A stretch of 64,000 nucleotides of DNA. Origin: Cinnamomum chago. Taxonomy: Eukaryota; Streptophyta; Magnoliopsida; Laurales; Lauraceae. Shown piece by piece: positions 16,517 through 31,241 of the stretch. Position 1 is the stretch's first letter. The number at the start of each line of letters is the position of its first letter. The notes beneath the pieces are model-generated. The model did not search any database and had not been told where the DNA came from. It saw only the letters and a program-made list of their open reading frames with translations. The stretch spans positions 62,467,501 through 62,531,500 of the forward strand of contig CP142458.1 of NCBI GenBank assembly GCA_038049695.1, written 5' to 3'. The translations under genes were made by a program, and so were the position numbers.

Positions 16517-19500
16517 TTACACTTTCAAAAAAAGGCATATAGCCTTGAGCTGGGGACTACAAAAGGACTTAGTAATGTTCTTCAGAGAGAGGGTGATAGC
16601 TTCCTGCAATTGCAAAATAATGAAATTGAGGGGGAGCTTGTGATCTTCAAAAATTGATTTGTTTCTAGACTTCCAGAGAGAATAAATAACTTCCATGAAA
16701 ACCGCAGCCATGAACTTCCTGCCTAGTAAGTCATTGCCTTGGGATAGAGATAACCAAATAGCAGCAGCAGAGAAGAACGTTGGAGGCCTCAATTTGGCAG
16801 CACGAAAAAGCCAAAGCCATAACAATCTAGCTTGAACACAGGAGAAGAAGAGGTGAGGAACAGATTCCTCATCTTGGTGACAGCCACTGCATCTTGAAGC
16901 AAAAGAAAAATCCCAGCGTTTTAACAGAGAATCAGTTGGAGTTTTATTATGCAGCAGGCGCCAACCAAAGCACTTCAAATTAGGAAGGGAGATGTTATTC
17001 CAGATAAGCTTCGGCCAAGGGAGAGAAGATCCTCTATGTCTGACTAAATTCCAAGCAGAACGCATGGAAAGCTGACCATCTGTAGAGTCTCTCCATCTAA
17101 GAGTATCTCTGACATCCTGTCTAGGAGAGAGACCTGACAGCTGACTAGATAGCTGGGAATGGACTGCAGGCAGGATTCCATCTGGGATAGACCAGGAACC
17201 CAAGAGGAAAAGGGAAGAAAGAGGTTGATCCTGGGGAAAATGCATTTGAGGAAAACTAGCTGAGAGAGGGACTCCACCATTCCAAGAGTCCAACCAAAGG
17301 TTTATGTCTTTTCCATTGCCAACGTCCCAAGTTGTACCACTGTGAAGTAGAGGAGCCAGACGTCTCATTTTTCTACAAATGCAAGAACCATAGATAGAGT
17401 TCTGATGGTGCCAGATTGGCTTATATTTGAAGTATCTATCCTTGAACCAGGCAGACCAAAGAGAAGAAGCAGTAGATGCATGCCAACCTAACTTGAGGAA
17501 AGAGGCAGAATTTACATCAGCTATTTTCCTAATGCCAAGACCTCCTTCATCCTTTGGAAGAGTAACTGAAGCCCAATTCACCTAGTTGGGCTTGGCATGG
17601 AGAGCATTACCTGACCACAGAAATTGTCTCATCAATCTCTCCACCTCTTTACATATAGAAGCAAGAAGAGGTAAAGTAGCTGCTAAATGAATAGGCATAC
17701 TGGAGATCACATGCTTAATCAGAACTAGACGACCTGCAAAAGAAAGAGATTTTGCTTTCCAAGCACTGAGCTTAGCACTGACAGTATCCAGAAGTTTGGA
17801 GAAGTGACGCCTTTTAGGAGTTCCAAAGCAGATTGGAATACCCAAGTAGGTGAACTAAGTCAAAGACTCTTTGATACCAAGAATGGAGCAAATTCTGTTT
17901 TTCCTTTTAGTGCCACATTTCCCTAAGTGGAGTTGGCTCTTATGGAGATTGAAGAACTGACCTGCTGCTGCCTGGTAAGTCTCCAACAAGTCTTGCAGTA
18001 CTAAGACGCTGGAAGTAACTCCTTTCATGAAGATGAGAATATCATCTGCATATAGCAGGTGACAAGGGGTGGAGGGAACTGTAGAAATCTGGCGAAAAAT
18101 CCCTTGGTTTAAAAGGCTTTGCAAATGAAGGCTCAGGATTTCCTCTGCTAATATGAAGAGGTAAGGAGACAGAGGATCTCCTTGTCTTAGCCCACAGGAA
18201 GAGCTGAAGAAACCATGCGGAGTCCGGTTAACAAGCACAGAGCACTTAGAGGTACAAACACATTCTTTGATAAGGTTTATCCAAGAGTCAGAGAAGTTGA
18301 AGAAGTGAAGGGCAGTGAAGAGGAAGGACCAGTTTAGCTTATCAAAAGCTTTGGTAATGTCTAGCTTGAGGCAAAAGCTTCCTTTAGATTGCTGGAAATT
18401 CAACTTCTGGAATAGCTCAAAAGCCAATCCTGAATGATGTTGGATGCTCCTTCCTTTGATGAAAGTAGCTTGATGATGGGAAATCAGCTTGGGGAGAATT
18501 TTGGCAAGTCTGCAGGCTAGGATTTTGGAAATAATTTTGTAGGAGAAATTCAGCAGGCTAATAGGTCTGAAATCAGCAAAATAAGTAGGAGATTTGATTT
18601 TAGGGATGAGAGCCAGGAAGAAGGTGTTTGAGGGTTTAAGAATTCTCTTGGATAAGAAAAAATGTTGCACTGCCTTCGTAACTGAGTGGCCAATAATACT
18701 CCAAGCTGAAGTGAAAAAAACTCCATTGAAACCATCCGGACCTGGGTTACTATGCTGCTTGAGGCCAAAAACCACATCTTTAATTTCTTCTGCAGAGGGG
18801 ATAGAAGTTAAGATCAAATTCTCATTGTCAGAGACTTTGGGACTGTCAACCTGAAATAGGGAGGGACTGGGGTGGCAATCTTGAGGCTGGAAGAGGTTTG
18901 AGAAATGTTCAACTGCCAGAGCTTGAATAGTAGCTGAATCTTCAATGGGCCTGCCATTAACTGAGATGTGATGAATATTGTTGAAAGAACTCCTAGCTCT
19001 AGCTGAATGGTGGAAGAATTTAGTGTTTTGATCTCCCTCCTTCATCCAAGCAATTCTGGATCTCTGAAGCCAATGGATCTCTTGAGCCTTGAGAGCATCA
19101 TGAAGCTCAGACCTGGCAGAGAGAAGCTCTTCACTGGCAGACTCAGAAGGAGAGGAATCTAGCTGCTGTTGACAGTGAAACACACGAACTTCAGCTGCAA
19201 GGATGTTCTGATGGATGTTACCAAAAGTTACCTTACTCCATTGCTTAAGAGAGATCTTCAAGGCCTTTAGTTTTTGAGCAAGGATAAACTGAGGATTTCC
19301 AAGGATAGGAGCATCCCAGCTAGATTTGACAACCTCCAGGAAAGAAGAGTGTAACAACCATTTATTTTCAAATCTAAAAGGAGCATTGGAAGAAGAGGCT
19401 TGATTTTTGTAGGCTAGGAGGATTGGGCTATGGTCAGATGAAATCCTAGGGAGATGAAGAAGGATGGGGTCTGGAAAATGAGCCAGCCATTGGTTATTAA

Positions 19501-20113
19501 CTAAGGCTTTGTCAAGCCTAGCTGCAACATAGGAGAGTCCTTGTCTATTATTGGACCAAGTGAAAGTGTTACCTGAGTAAAGGACTTCAATCAGACCAGC
19601 TTGAAGAACAGTTGCTTGGAAGTCTCTGAGGTTAGAAGGGTTAGACTGGCGAAGGCTAAGTTTATCTGCATATGAGAGAGTAGCATTGAAGTCCCCTAGG
19701 ACACACCAGGGGAAGGATGTAGAGGAGGAGTCAATGAGCACTTTCCAGAGCTCCTTTCTATGGGAGGAGTTGTTGGAGTCATAGACACCTGTAATGAGGC
19801 TAGAAAGACCAGTAAAGGAATTATGAAGGAGCATTGAAAGGTGTTGGGTAGAGAAGTCTAAAATAGAGATGGAGAGGTGGTGGGAAGACTTGGATATGCG
19901 CCAGAGATTGGTGACAGTGTCTTGGGAGGCATTGGAGTGGAAGGTATCAAAACCAAAGCTGCTCAATTTAAGGGAAGAAGTAGAAGAGAAAAGAGTCATA
20001 GGTTCTGATAAGAGGATGAGATCAGGAGAATGCTTTTGAACTAGGTTTGCCAGAGCTCTTTTTGTAGGGTTATTGGCAATGGCCCTACAATTCCAGTAGA
20101 GGACTTTTAACAT
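16517..20113 (-). pseudogene. LINE ORF2: endonuclease-reverse transcriptase, two in-frame TAG codons
   Basis: Starts at the ATG of MLKVLYWNCRA and runs about 1,200 codons. An EEP endonuclease comes first: WNCRA near the N-terminus, LLSEP, GDFNA and the terminal SDHSP motif. The reverse transcriptase follows, with FRPISLLN, DITKAFD, GLRQGDPLSPYLF and the catalytic YADD. The C-terminal part has a zf-RVT region (PNLKCFGWRLL, then CSGC...H...C). The frame is broken only by TAG at 17855-17857, between the RT core and its thumb (before YLGIPI), and by TAG at 17582-17584. Both leave the frame unchanged, so they are point mutations and not indels. Its role would be target-primed reverse transcription of the element's RNA; here it is most likely dead. 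Confidence 0.92.
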
Positions 20114-22141
20114 GGAGACAGGTTTGGGCGGGAGACTCTGCCTCTAGTTCTCCTAGTGATTGGGCCAGTGGAGGGGTCTTTGGAAAGATTGGATCTCCCT
20201 AAGTCTTTGCCTTTTATTTGGTGAGTAGGATTGGTGACAGCAACTTCTGAGGGGGGAGCTGGTAGCCTCTGAGTGGGACTTGTTTCCCAGAGCTGAAGTA
20301 GCTGGAGGGGGGGACTGGCCAATGTGCTTAACTGGAGGCTGGACAACTGTTGAAGGTGAGAGGTGGTCAAGTGACTGAAGTTCATGAGGTGGAATTGGAG
20401 GCTTAAAACCTGGAGGAGGATCTGAGGAAAAGGAAGAATTATCTTCTAATATAGCATTGAGATTGCGGCCAAATGTAGAAGGGTTGAGAACTGGATCTAT
20501 AAAGGAGCATTTATCTAGGATGTCAAAGGGGTTGGAAGTATCTATAGGTTCTATGGGGATTCTTTGGAGGACCTCAGTGATTGCATCATAAGGCAGGTCT
20601 GTGAAGGATAGAGAAGAGGCTTTAGGATTGGAGGAGGAGGTCTTTTTAGAAGAAGGTTTAGGAGGTGGAAAAAGGAGACTATTTGCTACGGGATTGGAGA
20701 GGGTTTGCTTGCTGCTAGATGGAAGGCGGTTTTGCACATCAAGTTGGGAGGATGGCCTAGTCTAGGAAAGCACAGTTGGTTGGGAGGGTGGCTTAGTCTG
20801 GAATCCTGAGGGAGTTTGAAGTAAAGCAGGGGAAGAAGAAAGGATAGGGAAATGGTGTAGAGCTTGTGGAGAAGGAACAGGGGTGGAAGAGGTGGTAAGC
20901 TGGTTTGAGTTAGCAAGGCTAGATGGAGAGGGATTGCTAAGAAGACCTGGAAGGACTAGGTCAGAGGACTGGATGATAGAAGGTATAGTAGAGGAAACTG
21001 TCACTGGAGAGTCTGAAGCTGCACTGGATTTGCCTAATATAGAGAAGGGGCAGGAAGAGTGCTTGTGGCCAGCTGAAAGACAGTGAGGACAAGGAAGATT
21101 TTCATATTCAATGTCTATCTCCAATTCATTCTCTCCTTGAAGCTCCACCAGGATAGAATTTGGCTTAGGTTTAGACAAATCAATGTTTACCAAGACTCTA
21201 GCAAAAGAAAGAATTTTTTGGCCCAGGGTGATATTATCAAGCTTGATAGGTTGGCCTATTGTGTTGGCTATAAAAAAGATGATGTTTTGGCTCCAGCAAT
21301 GGTAGGGCAGCCCTTTAAGTCTTATCCAGACTGGAGCTAAAGACGGCCAAGGTGATTCCTCTTGACCTGGGGACCAGGGCAGGAAGAGGACTTTAAGCTT
21401 ATCCATTGAAAGAGGGGAAAGACCAAGGATGAAAGCTTTGTCTTCAGGTGAGTTGAATCGAAATAGGAAGTAACCTTTGTTGGTAAGGGAGACCATGCAG
21501 GGCCTTGAGAGAGGCCAGAGCTTGGCTCTCTCTTCAACCCATTCCAGAGAAGAGCGTCTACCTACAAATCTACCAATGACAGCATTTGTGAAAGATTCTT
21601 TGCTAGAAGAAATCATGGATTGAGGGATAGTCAGAGACGGCTTACCATTTTTCCAAGAAGAAGCAGGGTAGGATACAGGAGGCAGACTGGGGATAAGGGG
21701 TTGCAGGGGAGGGTTAGAGACAAACAGGTTAGCAAAAGAAGGCCTGAGAAGGGAAGGGGAACTAGCTGACGAGGGGATAGGTGGGAAGGCTGGAGAAAGG
21801 TTGGAGACGTGGGGAGCAGATTGAGGAAGTAATGGTTGACTGTGCAGGGGGGAATAATTATGAAGGAGGTGGTTGGGTAGGCTGGGAAGGGGGGGGGGGG
21901 GGGAGTTAAGAGGGAGGGGGATAGGTTGGGAAACAGGTTGGGGGGCAGGTTGGGGAACAGGCTGGGGGACCAGTGAGGAAACTGATGGAGAAGCTAATAG
22001 AGGGGGGAAATGATGGGGATGAAGACTCAGCCCATCACTGCCGGGATCTGAGGGAGCTGTGGCCGGGGAAGAAGCTGGAGCTTGGGTTGACGAGAAGGGA
22101 GGGAACATCGAGTTCAAATCTCTAGGGCTTGACGATTTCAA
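20107..22141 (-). pseudogene. LINE ORF1: DUF4283/zinc-knuckle protein, interrupted
   Basis: The frame opens at 22141 but its first ATG is at 22108, the likelier start. Residues (counted from 22141) about 20-160 are Pro/Ser-rich; about 182-265 form a DUF4283-type domain; 351-364 is a CX2CX4HX4C zinc knuckle (CPHCLSAGHKHSSC). A TAG at 20762-20764 interrupts the frame and the same frame continues for over 200 codons. The C-terminus probably needs a frameshift: the alternative frame (20107-20385) ends in a basic RRTRGR stretch whose TAA overlaps the ORF2 ATG as ATGTTAA, an arrangement that could couple ORF2 translation to ORF1 termination. Function in the family: RNA-binding chaperone of the LINE particle. 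Confidence 0.85.
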
Positions 22142-22172
22142 TTCAGAAGGGGGATGATGAAGCTATCTGGCG

Positions 22173-22186
22173 ACTGTGCCCAAGCC
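22173..22186. repeat. LINE target-site duplication, 5' side
   Basis: Perfect 14-bp copy of 16352-16365 (ACTGTGCCCAAGCC). Confidence 0.9.
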
Positions 22187-22934
22187 TAAGCCCAGCTTAA
22201 ACTGCGAACCGCAACACAAATTTACTATGGGTCCAAGGTTGCCCAACCCAACCCAGATTTTGCTTCGTTCAAAGATGCATAAAATTCTCTTTTATAGTTT
22301 GTTCAATATCTCAACAGGGTTAGGTAAATATTAGCAGTTATGTGGGTGTTTAAATCTTGCCTCTAAATTAATGGAGAAAAAATGTTAGAATGCAGCTCTG
22401 GGAAACATATATGTTAGCAAAACTTGAATATACAAAACTTAATTAGTAATTTTGCAACACAAAAGTGAGAAAAACATATTTTATATAAAATGCTTACAAT
22501 AATATTAAAAAATAAGAAAGGCCTCATTTAGGATCGTCGCTTTAAGCCTCAAATTGTCTTAAGCCGGCCGTGCAAAAAGGAGATTTTTCTGCTCATTTGC
22601 CAGCCGCAACAAACAATGACAAGGGCAATTTAGGATATTCTAGCGCGTCTTCAGCTCCATTTCTGCTCCTTTGCCAATGAACAGACAACCCTTAACACTT
22701 GTCTAATCTTAATCAACTAATAGGCATCCCTACCCGCCGCGAAATAGGAGTTTACAACATTTTCTTGGGAAGCTACTCACTTGGGATTCCTTCTCATGTA
22801 AAATGAAAATAAAAGCTCTAACTTTCTCACTCACAAGAAAAGAGAATCTCACTTGCTAATTGTCATGATTCTTCTATAACCACAACTCAAACGTGACCTT
22901 AAATCAAAATCTAACATGGGCCTTCACATGAGAA

Positions 22935-23098
22935 TAAGGTGTTACGCGGTTGGCAACCCGGCCTCTCACCCAGATGACCATGGATCGACCTTGGTGTCCC
23001 TTTACTTCCTGCATGTGCAGGTTCTTTTCCTCACGTATGTGAGCTGCTTAAGTTAGCTAAGATGCCTCCCCCGCAAAAAAAAAAAAAAAAAAAAAAGC
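22935..23098 (+). mobile_element. SINE-like copy with long A tail
   Basis: Contains an A-box-like GCGGTTGGCAACCCGG, a B-box-like GGATCGACC, a body with CATGTGCAGG and CACGTATGTGAG, and a pure A tract of about 20 bases ending near 23098. Related in layout to the copies at 9757 and 10931. Confidence 0.45.
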
Positions 23099-25637
23099 AC
23101 TATAGTTGCACTAACCTTCACATAAGAATGGACCCCAAAGACCCAACATCAGAGTGCTCATGAATATTATGTAATCTGCTTGTAGGAGAAGATTCTAACA
23201 AATTAATGTTAGTAGTTTGAAAATTAATGGAGTGTGTTGCTTAAAATCAGGGAATTTACCAGTTGCCTGGGAAGAATGGTTCGACCAATTGTAGCCAAAC
23301 CAACGTAGAAAAGGTTCCCCCCCACCACTTGCCCTACCATACACAGTGATGTCATTGTCCTACCATACACAGTAATGTCACCCAAAAAGGAGGTGGTTAG
23401 TCAATTTTAAGCAAAGGAACTTATAAAAAAGTCCAACCTATTTTAAGGTGGATAGTTACCCGACTCAAATCTAAGGATGTAAATGAATTCCGATTCTATG
23501 ATTACCTAGAGGTGCTGAACGATTTAAAATCGGGTCTAGGTCTTTATTTAGGACTCGATAAGTAAATGAGTCCGGGTCTACCTTAGTTCAGATCCGTGGA
23601 CCTAAAACCCGACATATTACCTCATTTTTCAAAAATCTCTCCAAAAAATCATATATTTTTAATATCATTTTCTACCTAGACCCGGATTCGAACCCGTCTC
23701 ATATATGGTTCTAGCTTCGGTTCCGAAACGATTCCAGGTCTGGATCTTATTTCACTTTTTCTGTAATGGTTCTTGGTCCACCATGGACTTTGACCGAAGC
23801 TGACCCGTTTAAAATCCTACTCGAATCATTTCCCCCCTACACCAGGTTTCCAGTTTACTTCTCTTTATCAAATTAAGAACCGGGTTAGGTTTAGGTTAGA
23901 GTCCAATCTTATTATTCACGCTACCAATTCAACCTGAACCTGGCACTGAGCCTAGTGAAGTAAGTAGGTTGGGTTCATTATGGGTGCACTTTGGACCTTG
24001 ACCTGGACCTTATGACCTGAAATACGTGGACTCAAGTCCAACTCTAACGTACCCGAGTTGACACTGGCCCTACTTCACACGTGAATCGGAAACCACTGTA
24101 AGTTAAATATTTCGAACTCATGACCCCCACAAAATAGATAGATACTCTAATTTCCACGGGTCATTTATTTACTCTCATTTATATATGTAAATGATTTCCA
24201 TACATAACAGGTCTGCATCTAATTTACTCATGTTATGTATAATTGAGGCGTGAAAATATGGTCATTTAAACATCAAAATGTTATCTGTATGTGGGTGTGA
24301 ATCCCTCAACGAGAAACACTCCAGTAAATGAGCTTCTTGGACCTAACAAATGTAGCACTTGCATTGCATGAAATGTTTTCAATAAAGAGGTCATGAATGA
24401 TGATCCACATCAGCCACCCTCCAGAGAGTACGGCCCAAAAAGGTTAGTCGTCAGGCTCACACATTTATTTGCTTATTCGTTCCACGCAAGCTTATCTTTA
24501 TCCTATCTTAACACCTACGTGAGCTTTTTATCCGCCACGTCATCTATCCGGATGCCAATATATATACCAATCCCTGTCTTTGTTTTCAGATATCCGTCGT
24601 CTGTCATCTACTGAATTCTCGTGACGAGCTGACGACTCTTTGGAGCGCACGCTATCCCCGTTGAAGAGAGGTTTGGTGAGTAAGTTAGCCATTTGTTGAG
24701 AATATAATATATTTATGGAATTTTTAGGTGTCTATTCGGTTGAGGTAGATTCGAGAATATATATTTATAAACTTAGATTAAATGACTATAAATTATTAGA
24801 AAGTTGATTTATGTAAATTCATCAAACCACAAATATGTTTTGGGTATGTTCGGTTTAGATTCCTAAGCATTATAATTTATAATGAGTTTATTTCGATTAA
24901 AGTGGCTCATAAAGAAACAAAAGTTAAGATCTACAAATGTCCGTCAGATAATCCACTTTGGCAAAATTGAAGATCTCTAGTCTTGACCGTAGCAAGTCAA
25001 ATTCCATGAGAGGTAAGGTCGTGCCTACATCTCCACCTTAAATCATTTATCTCATGTCTTATTGGGATTCCCTGATAAAACGTTTTCTATAATGAATTGT
25101 AAATATCAAGCCTTGACCCTAGTAAATCAAATCCTATGAAGGTGAGTGTCCTATCTACATCTCATAAATTCCTTGTCTCATATTTATTTTTTAAAACTGA
25201 TCACCTATAATCTTTATTTTTAACCATTCTACATATTCAAATCTTATGTATTTCAATGCAAACAAACATGCACTAGGTGGGGTTTTTTTTCTTTGTTTTT
25301 TCTTTTGCCAACAAGCAATTTTCATGCTGACATTATTATAAAATGAGTAATTATAGTATTACTGGGGATAAAGATGCATGGCATATTAGGTGGCGTAACA
25401 TTTTCTTTACATGCCCATCCATGGTGGCTATGACCCATGAGTTACCCCATCAAGTGGTCCTCACTTGATTCACAAAAATAGAGAGGTTTGAGGATTAAGA
25501 ATATATCAAGCATCAATGCTTGATAATTTAGAATGACTAAACACTAGAATTTTTTAGATGCCTCGTCAACAAATTACATCCTTTCCTTTGATGTGGAAAT
25601 CTGAACTAACGATTTAACACAAGTCATTTGAGAAGCA

Positions 25638-25765
25638 TGAGATGCCTCATTGGTAAAGAAGCGTTGCTTCTCACGATGGTGTCAGGGATCGATCCCCCTA
25701 CACTGCCACTGGCTTGAGTGTACTTGGGTGGAGAATGTGGGTGTACATGTGCAGCACAGAAGAAA
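25638..25765 (+). mobile_element. tRNA-derived SINE-like copy
   Basis: GATGCCTCATTGGTAAAG resembles an A box and GGGATCGATCCC a B box at the expected spacing. The tail is unclear, so this is a fragment or a degraded copy. Confidence 0.4.
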
Positions 25766-26544
25766 CTCGAATAGAGGTGGCAAAACTAGAGTCCGACCTA
25801 CCAACCCAACCCACATAAAATACGGGTTAGGTTTTTCTAACCCGTAGAAAAATAGGTCAGGTTAGGGCTATATTGCCTAACCTGCATGACCCATATATAG
25901 TTTTTTATATTGATATTTATTTTTATAATGAATTATTAGAGATAATATAGGATATTATGTTTTTTTTTTGTGTGAGAATCCATGGTTTGGATTGTGAAAT
26001 AAAGCTTAAGATCTCATATAAATGTGACTGCTGCCTTCTACACTCCTTCCTTTTGAGCTTATGCAAATCCCTTAGACGAAAAAAAATTGAAGAAGGAAAA
26101 GAAAGGTGATGGCCCTTTCCTAACCCCGCCAAACTCATTCTCTCAGTTTAAAGTTTTGATTTTGATAAATCTCGAGCTAAAGGGTGGGAACCTCATGGTT
26201 GGGACCAAGTATCGAAACCCAACCATTCAAAGCAGACTTTCTTCAGGTACATAAGACAACCCAAAACTTTATCTTCATCAGAGAATGTCCTACAGTTATA
26301 TGAATTAATTGATAAAAAATGATAATAAATAGGCATATAGGATTTGTTATTTTTTTTATGATGAGAATCAATTTGACAGTGGAGATAACTCAGGTTGATT
26401 TAAAACTTGGAGATATCTCATAAATAGCATGGATGTTTGTCTTAATGATTGTGAATTTAATAGGTGAGGTCTATTGTCGTGTTCTACTCCTTTTACATCA
26501 CAATTTATAAAAGTCGAAGCCACACACACAAAAAGATCGATTTG

Positions 26545-26552
26545 GATGTGCA
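26545..26552. repeat. hAT copy 1 target-site duplication (left)
   Basis: GATGTGCA immediately before the CAGTGGCGGA terminus; the identical 8 bp follow the other end at 28372-28379. Confidence 0.95.
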
Positions 26553-27984
26553 CAGTGGCGGACCCAGGATTTTGACTTGGTGGGGGCTTAAGATAGTCAC
26601 TTGAAAAAGTCAATTGATATTTTGTTGGTATTTCTTGACATTAACTTTTGCAAAAGAGAAAATGTCTTGCATTTACAAAATATCGAATTACATGATCAAC
26701 TAACATTCTATCATCAAAATTCATGATCAGTTGATCACCTAATTACAAAAGATTTTCTTTAGCAAAAAAAAACAAAAAACCCTCAAACAAAGCTTTTACA
26801 ATTGCCCTCGACGATTCTTCATGTTTTGAAACCTTTGCATGATTGTCTCATCGTCAATGCTATTAAATATATCTTTTTCAATATAGACAAGCAAACAATT
26901 ATTCATCCACTCATCTTCCATTCGATTGCGCAGCCAATTCTTCACAATTTTCATAGCAGAAAATACCCTTTCAACGGTAGCGGTGGCAATTGACAGGGTC
27001 AACGCCAATTTCAAAAGCAAATAAACCAAAGGATATACAATGTCCTTTTTTATTTCAATCATCTTCTGTGCAAGCCCGCTCATTCCTTTCACTTCCAAGA
27101 ACTTTTTATTTTTGGGCAAGTAAAAAACTTGGCCTGATTTATTAACAAGGTGAGCCCAGGCCTTAATTTTTCAAATTTAATGGACCCAACATACCCTCTA
27201 CATGGGACTCATGACCTTCCTCCTATCCTCCCTACTGTTTCATTTTAAAGTTAGACCTATCTTTCCCATTGTACCCATCTAGCTCGGACCCACTAAAGCT
27301 ATAAAACACACACTCTCTCTCTCTCTCTCATCGTCATCATCAATTCATCATCATCCAGAGAGATTCTTATAATTCAGTTCAAAGATGGGATGAAAAGAAT
27401 CACAACTTTGTAAACTGGGTCATGCTTAGGTTGTCCTTGGGCCTAGTTTGGCTGAGGCCCAAACTGCCCAAATCCTGCATCATAATTCTAAAGCTCAGTT
27501 GGAATTAGTAAATTCGTCCAAGTTACTTGAATCATCAAAAAAGCTAAACTTGGCAGAAATCTCAAATGGACTCAGTCGATTTCTAATCAAAATCAATATA
27601 ATTTTTAAAAATTAATATTCTGTTTTCCTCTTCTTCATATTAAGACTTGACTTTTTGTATAGTCCAATACCTTGCCAAATGCCAAGTCTCAGACAGTCAG
27701 ACTAGACTTTGCAAGAAAACCTAGTTGCAATCAACCCTCTCTCTCCCCCTCTCTCTCTCTCTCTCTCTCTCTCACATTGAAGAGTTCCAATGGCAATATT
27801 ATATGGCATGCCTGTTGGCCGTTTGGGTCAAGGAGACAGAACATGTCAACATTTGATTCCACTAGCCCTAAAGAATGTCCCTTGCATTGGCATTGGGATT
27901 GGCCCGATTGGGTATGAGGGTATTGTATGTCTGAATCTACTCTAACATGCTCCAAGGAAAAACAAGCATTGTCTTCTTTTACAA

Positions 27985-28020
<36 letters not shown>

Positions 28021-28371
28021 GTACCTGGTGGGTGGGGCTGGCCTGCAGTAGTGCAGCCTGTTGGATTGAGGGATGGGCCGGATGCCGGCAGCCACCAACC
28101 AAGCAGCCAGGGCCCAGTAGCCTGAGTCCTGAGATAGTGAGATGGGGATTTTTGAGAGGGGAAGGGAAAGAGATGAGAAACAGAGAAAGAGAAAGGGGTT
28201 TACTGTTTTTAGGTTAAAGTGGTAAGGGAAATAAGGATCGTGGGGAGTACTGGGGACTTGGGCCATTTCTAGCTAGGGGCTGGGCTTAAGGGCCCATAGG
28301 GCCCTTATGGGCTTTTTTCCAATTAGGTGGGGGCTTCAGCCCCCAGCCCACAGCATGTGAGTCCGCCACTG
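26553..28371 (-). mobile_element. hAT transposon copy 1, internally deleted, non-autonomous
   Basis: A 1,819-bp element with inverted termini CAGTGGCGGA...TCCGCCACTG and a perfect 8-bp duplication (GATGTGCA), the hallmarks of hAT. Orientation follows the transposase remnant on the minus strand. Just inside the right end, GGGGGCTTCAGCCCCC forms a short hairpin. Only the last part of the transposase remains; the interior holds two CT/GA microsatellites (27740-27773 and 27988-28017) and a TATA-like CTATAAAACACAC at 27300. It is nearly identical, in inverted orientation, to 56535-58368. Confidence 0.95.
26796..27119 (-). pseudogene. hAT transposase C-terminal dimerisation fragment (copy 1)
   Basis: 107 codons containing the hAT C-terminal dimerisation motif (TATVERVFSAMKIVKN, then LRNRM.DEW...L..YIEKDIF). 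The zinc finger and the catalytic RNase-H-like core that precede it in a complete transposase are absent. It differs from copy 2 by at least one residue (KNWLRN here, KNRLRN there). On its own it cannot catalyse transposition; it might still bind a related transposase. Confidence 0.88.
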
Positions 28372-28379
28372 GATGTGCA
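28372..28379. repeat. hAT copy 1 target-site duplication (right)
   Basis: GATGTGCA, identical to 26545-26552. Confidence 0.95.
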
Positions 28380-28835
28380 ATCATTATACCTCAATTTAGA
28401 TTACTGAGGTTGCACCGCAAATTTGATTGGTTTTGTCCATATCCAAGGTTGTAAAACTGTTGGGTGAACTGTCTTGGATTTTGAGTTAATAGGACTCCAT
28501 TTGTGTTAGCTAAATCTCAGTCTAAGGTATTTTCCTAATATATGCTGACAAGGTATATATAAGTTATAAAAACCAATGTAACTCAAAACCCAAGGAAATG
28601 TGAGAAATAAAATGAGAGGTTTCTATGGCCATAGATGTAGGCATATTGGTCAACTATGTAAATCTTGTTGTGGTTGCCTTGTGTTGCTTGATTTGAATTG
28701 TATGTGCATCCTGATTGTGTATCGATTGAAGGTTTCCACTGTGCGCAATAAAAAGGACCCTCAATGACTGGTCATTGATTACTAGAGTGGGCTAGTTTTT
28801 AGTTAGTACGTACAATGATATGCAAATAACATTAA

Positions 28836-31241
<2,406 letters not shown>

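Larger units (their letters stand above)
16366..22172 (-). mobile_element. L1-clade LINE retrotransposon, nearly full length
   Basis: A 5.8-kb non-LTR element bounded by a perfect 14-bp direct repeat (16352-16365 and 22173-22186) and ending in a 14-base poly(A) tail (T run at 16366-16379). On the minus strand it carries ORF1 (DUF4283-type RNA-binding domain and zinc knuckle), then ORF2 (endonuclease, reverse transcriptase, zf-RVT). The short 5' leader (about 60 bases) and the intact termini indicate a complete insertion. Both reading frames are interrupted by a few in-frame TAG codons, so this copy is probably inactive but young. Confidence 0.95.
22187..26544. other. Gene-free repeat-rich stretch
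   Basis: No supported gene. 22390-22580 and 23148-23560 are repeated, with moderate divergence, at about 62660-62840 and 62174-62540. 23460-24060 is rich in diverged GACCCG/CGGGTC direct and inverted short repeats. At about 24553 a TATA-like CAATATATATACC is followed by a leader-like stretch ending in a possible splice donor (GGTGAGTAAG, about 24675) but no exon could be joined to it. Confidence 0.5.

Noticed and set aside
24393-24614. 73-codon open frame near a TATA-like box
   Set aside because: It spans the promoter-like sequence itself and has no similarity pattern; not a gene.
27672-28266. Several overlapping reading frames in the hAT element, rich in Ser-Leu or Arg-Glu
   Set aside because: They are translations of the CT/GA microsatellites and occur in the second copy too with changed tract length; no domain is visible.
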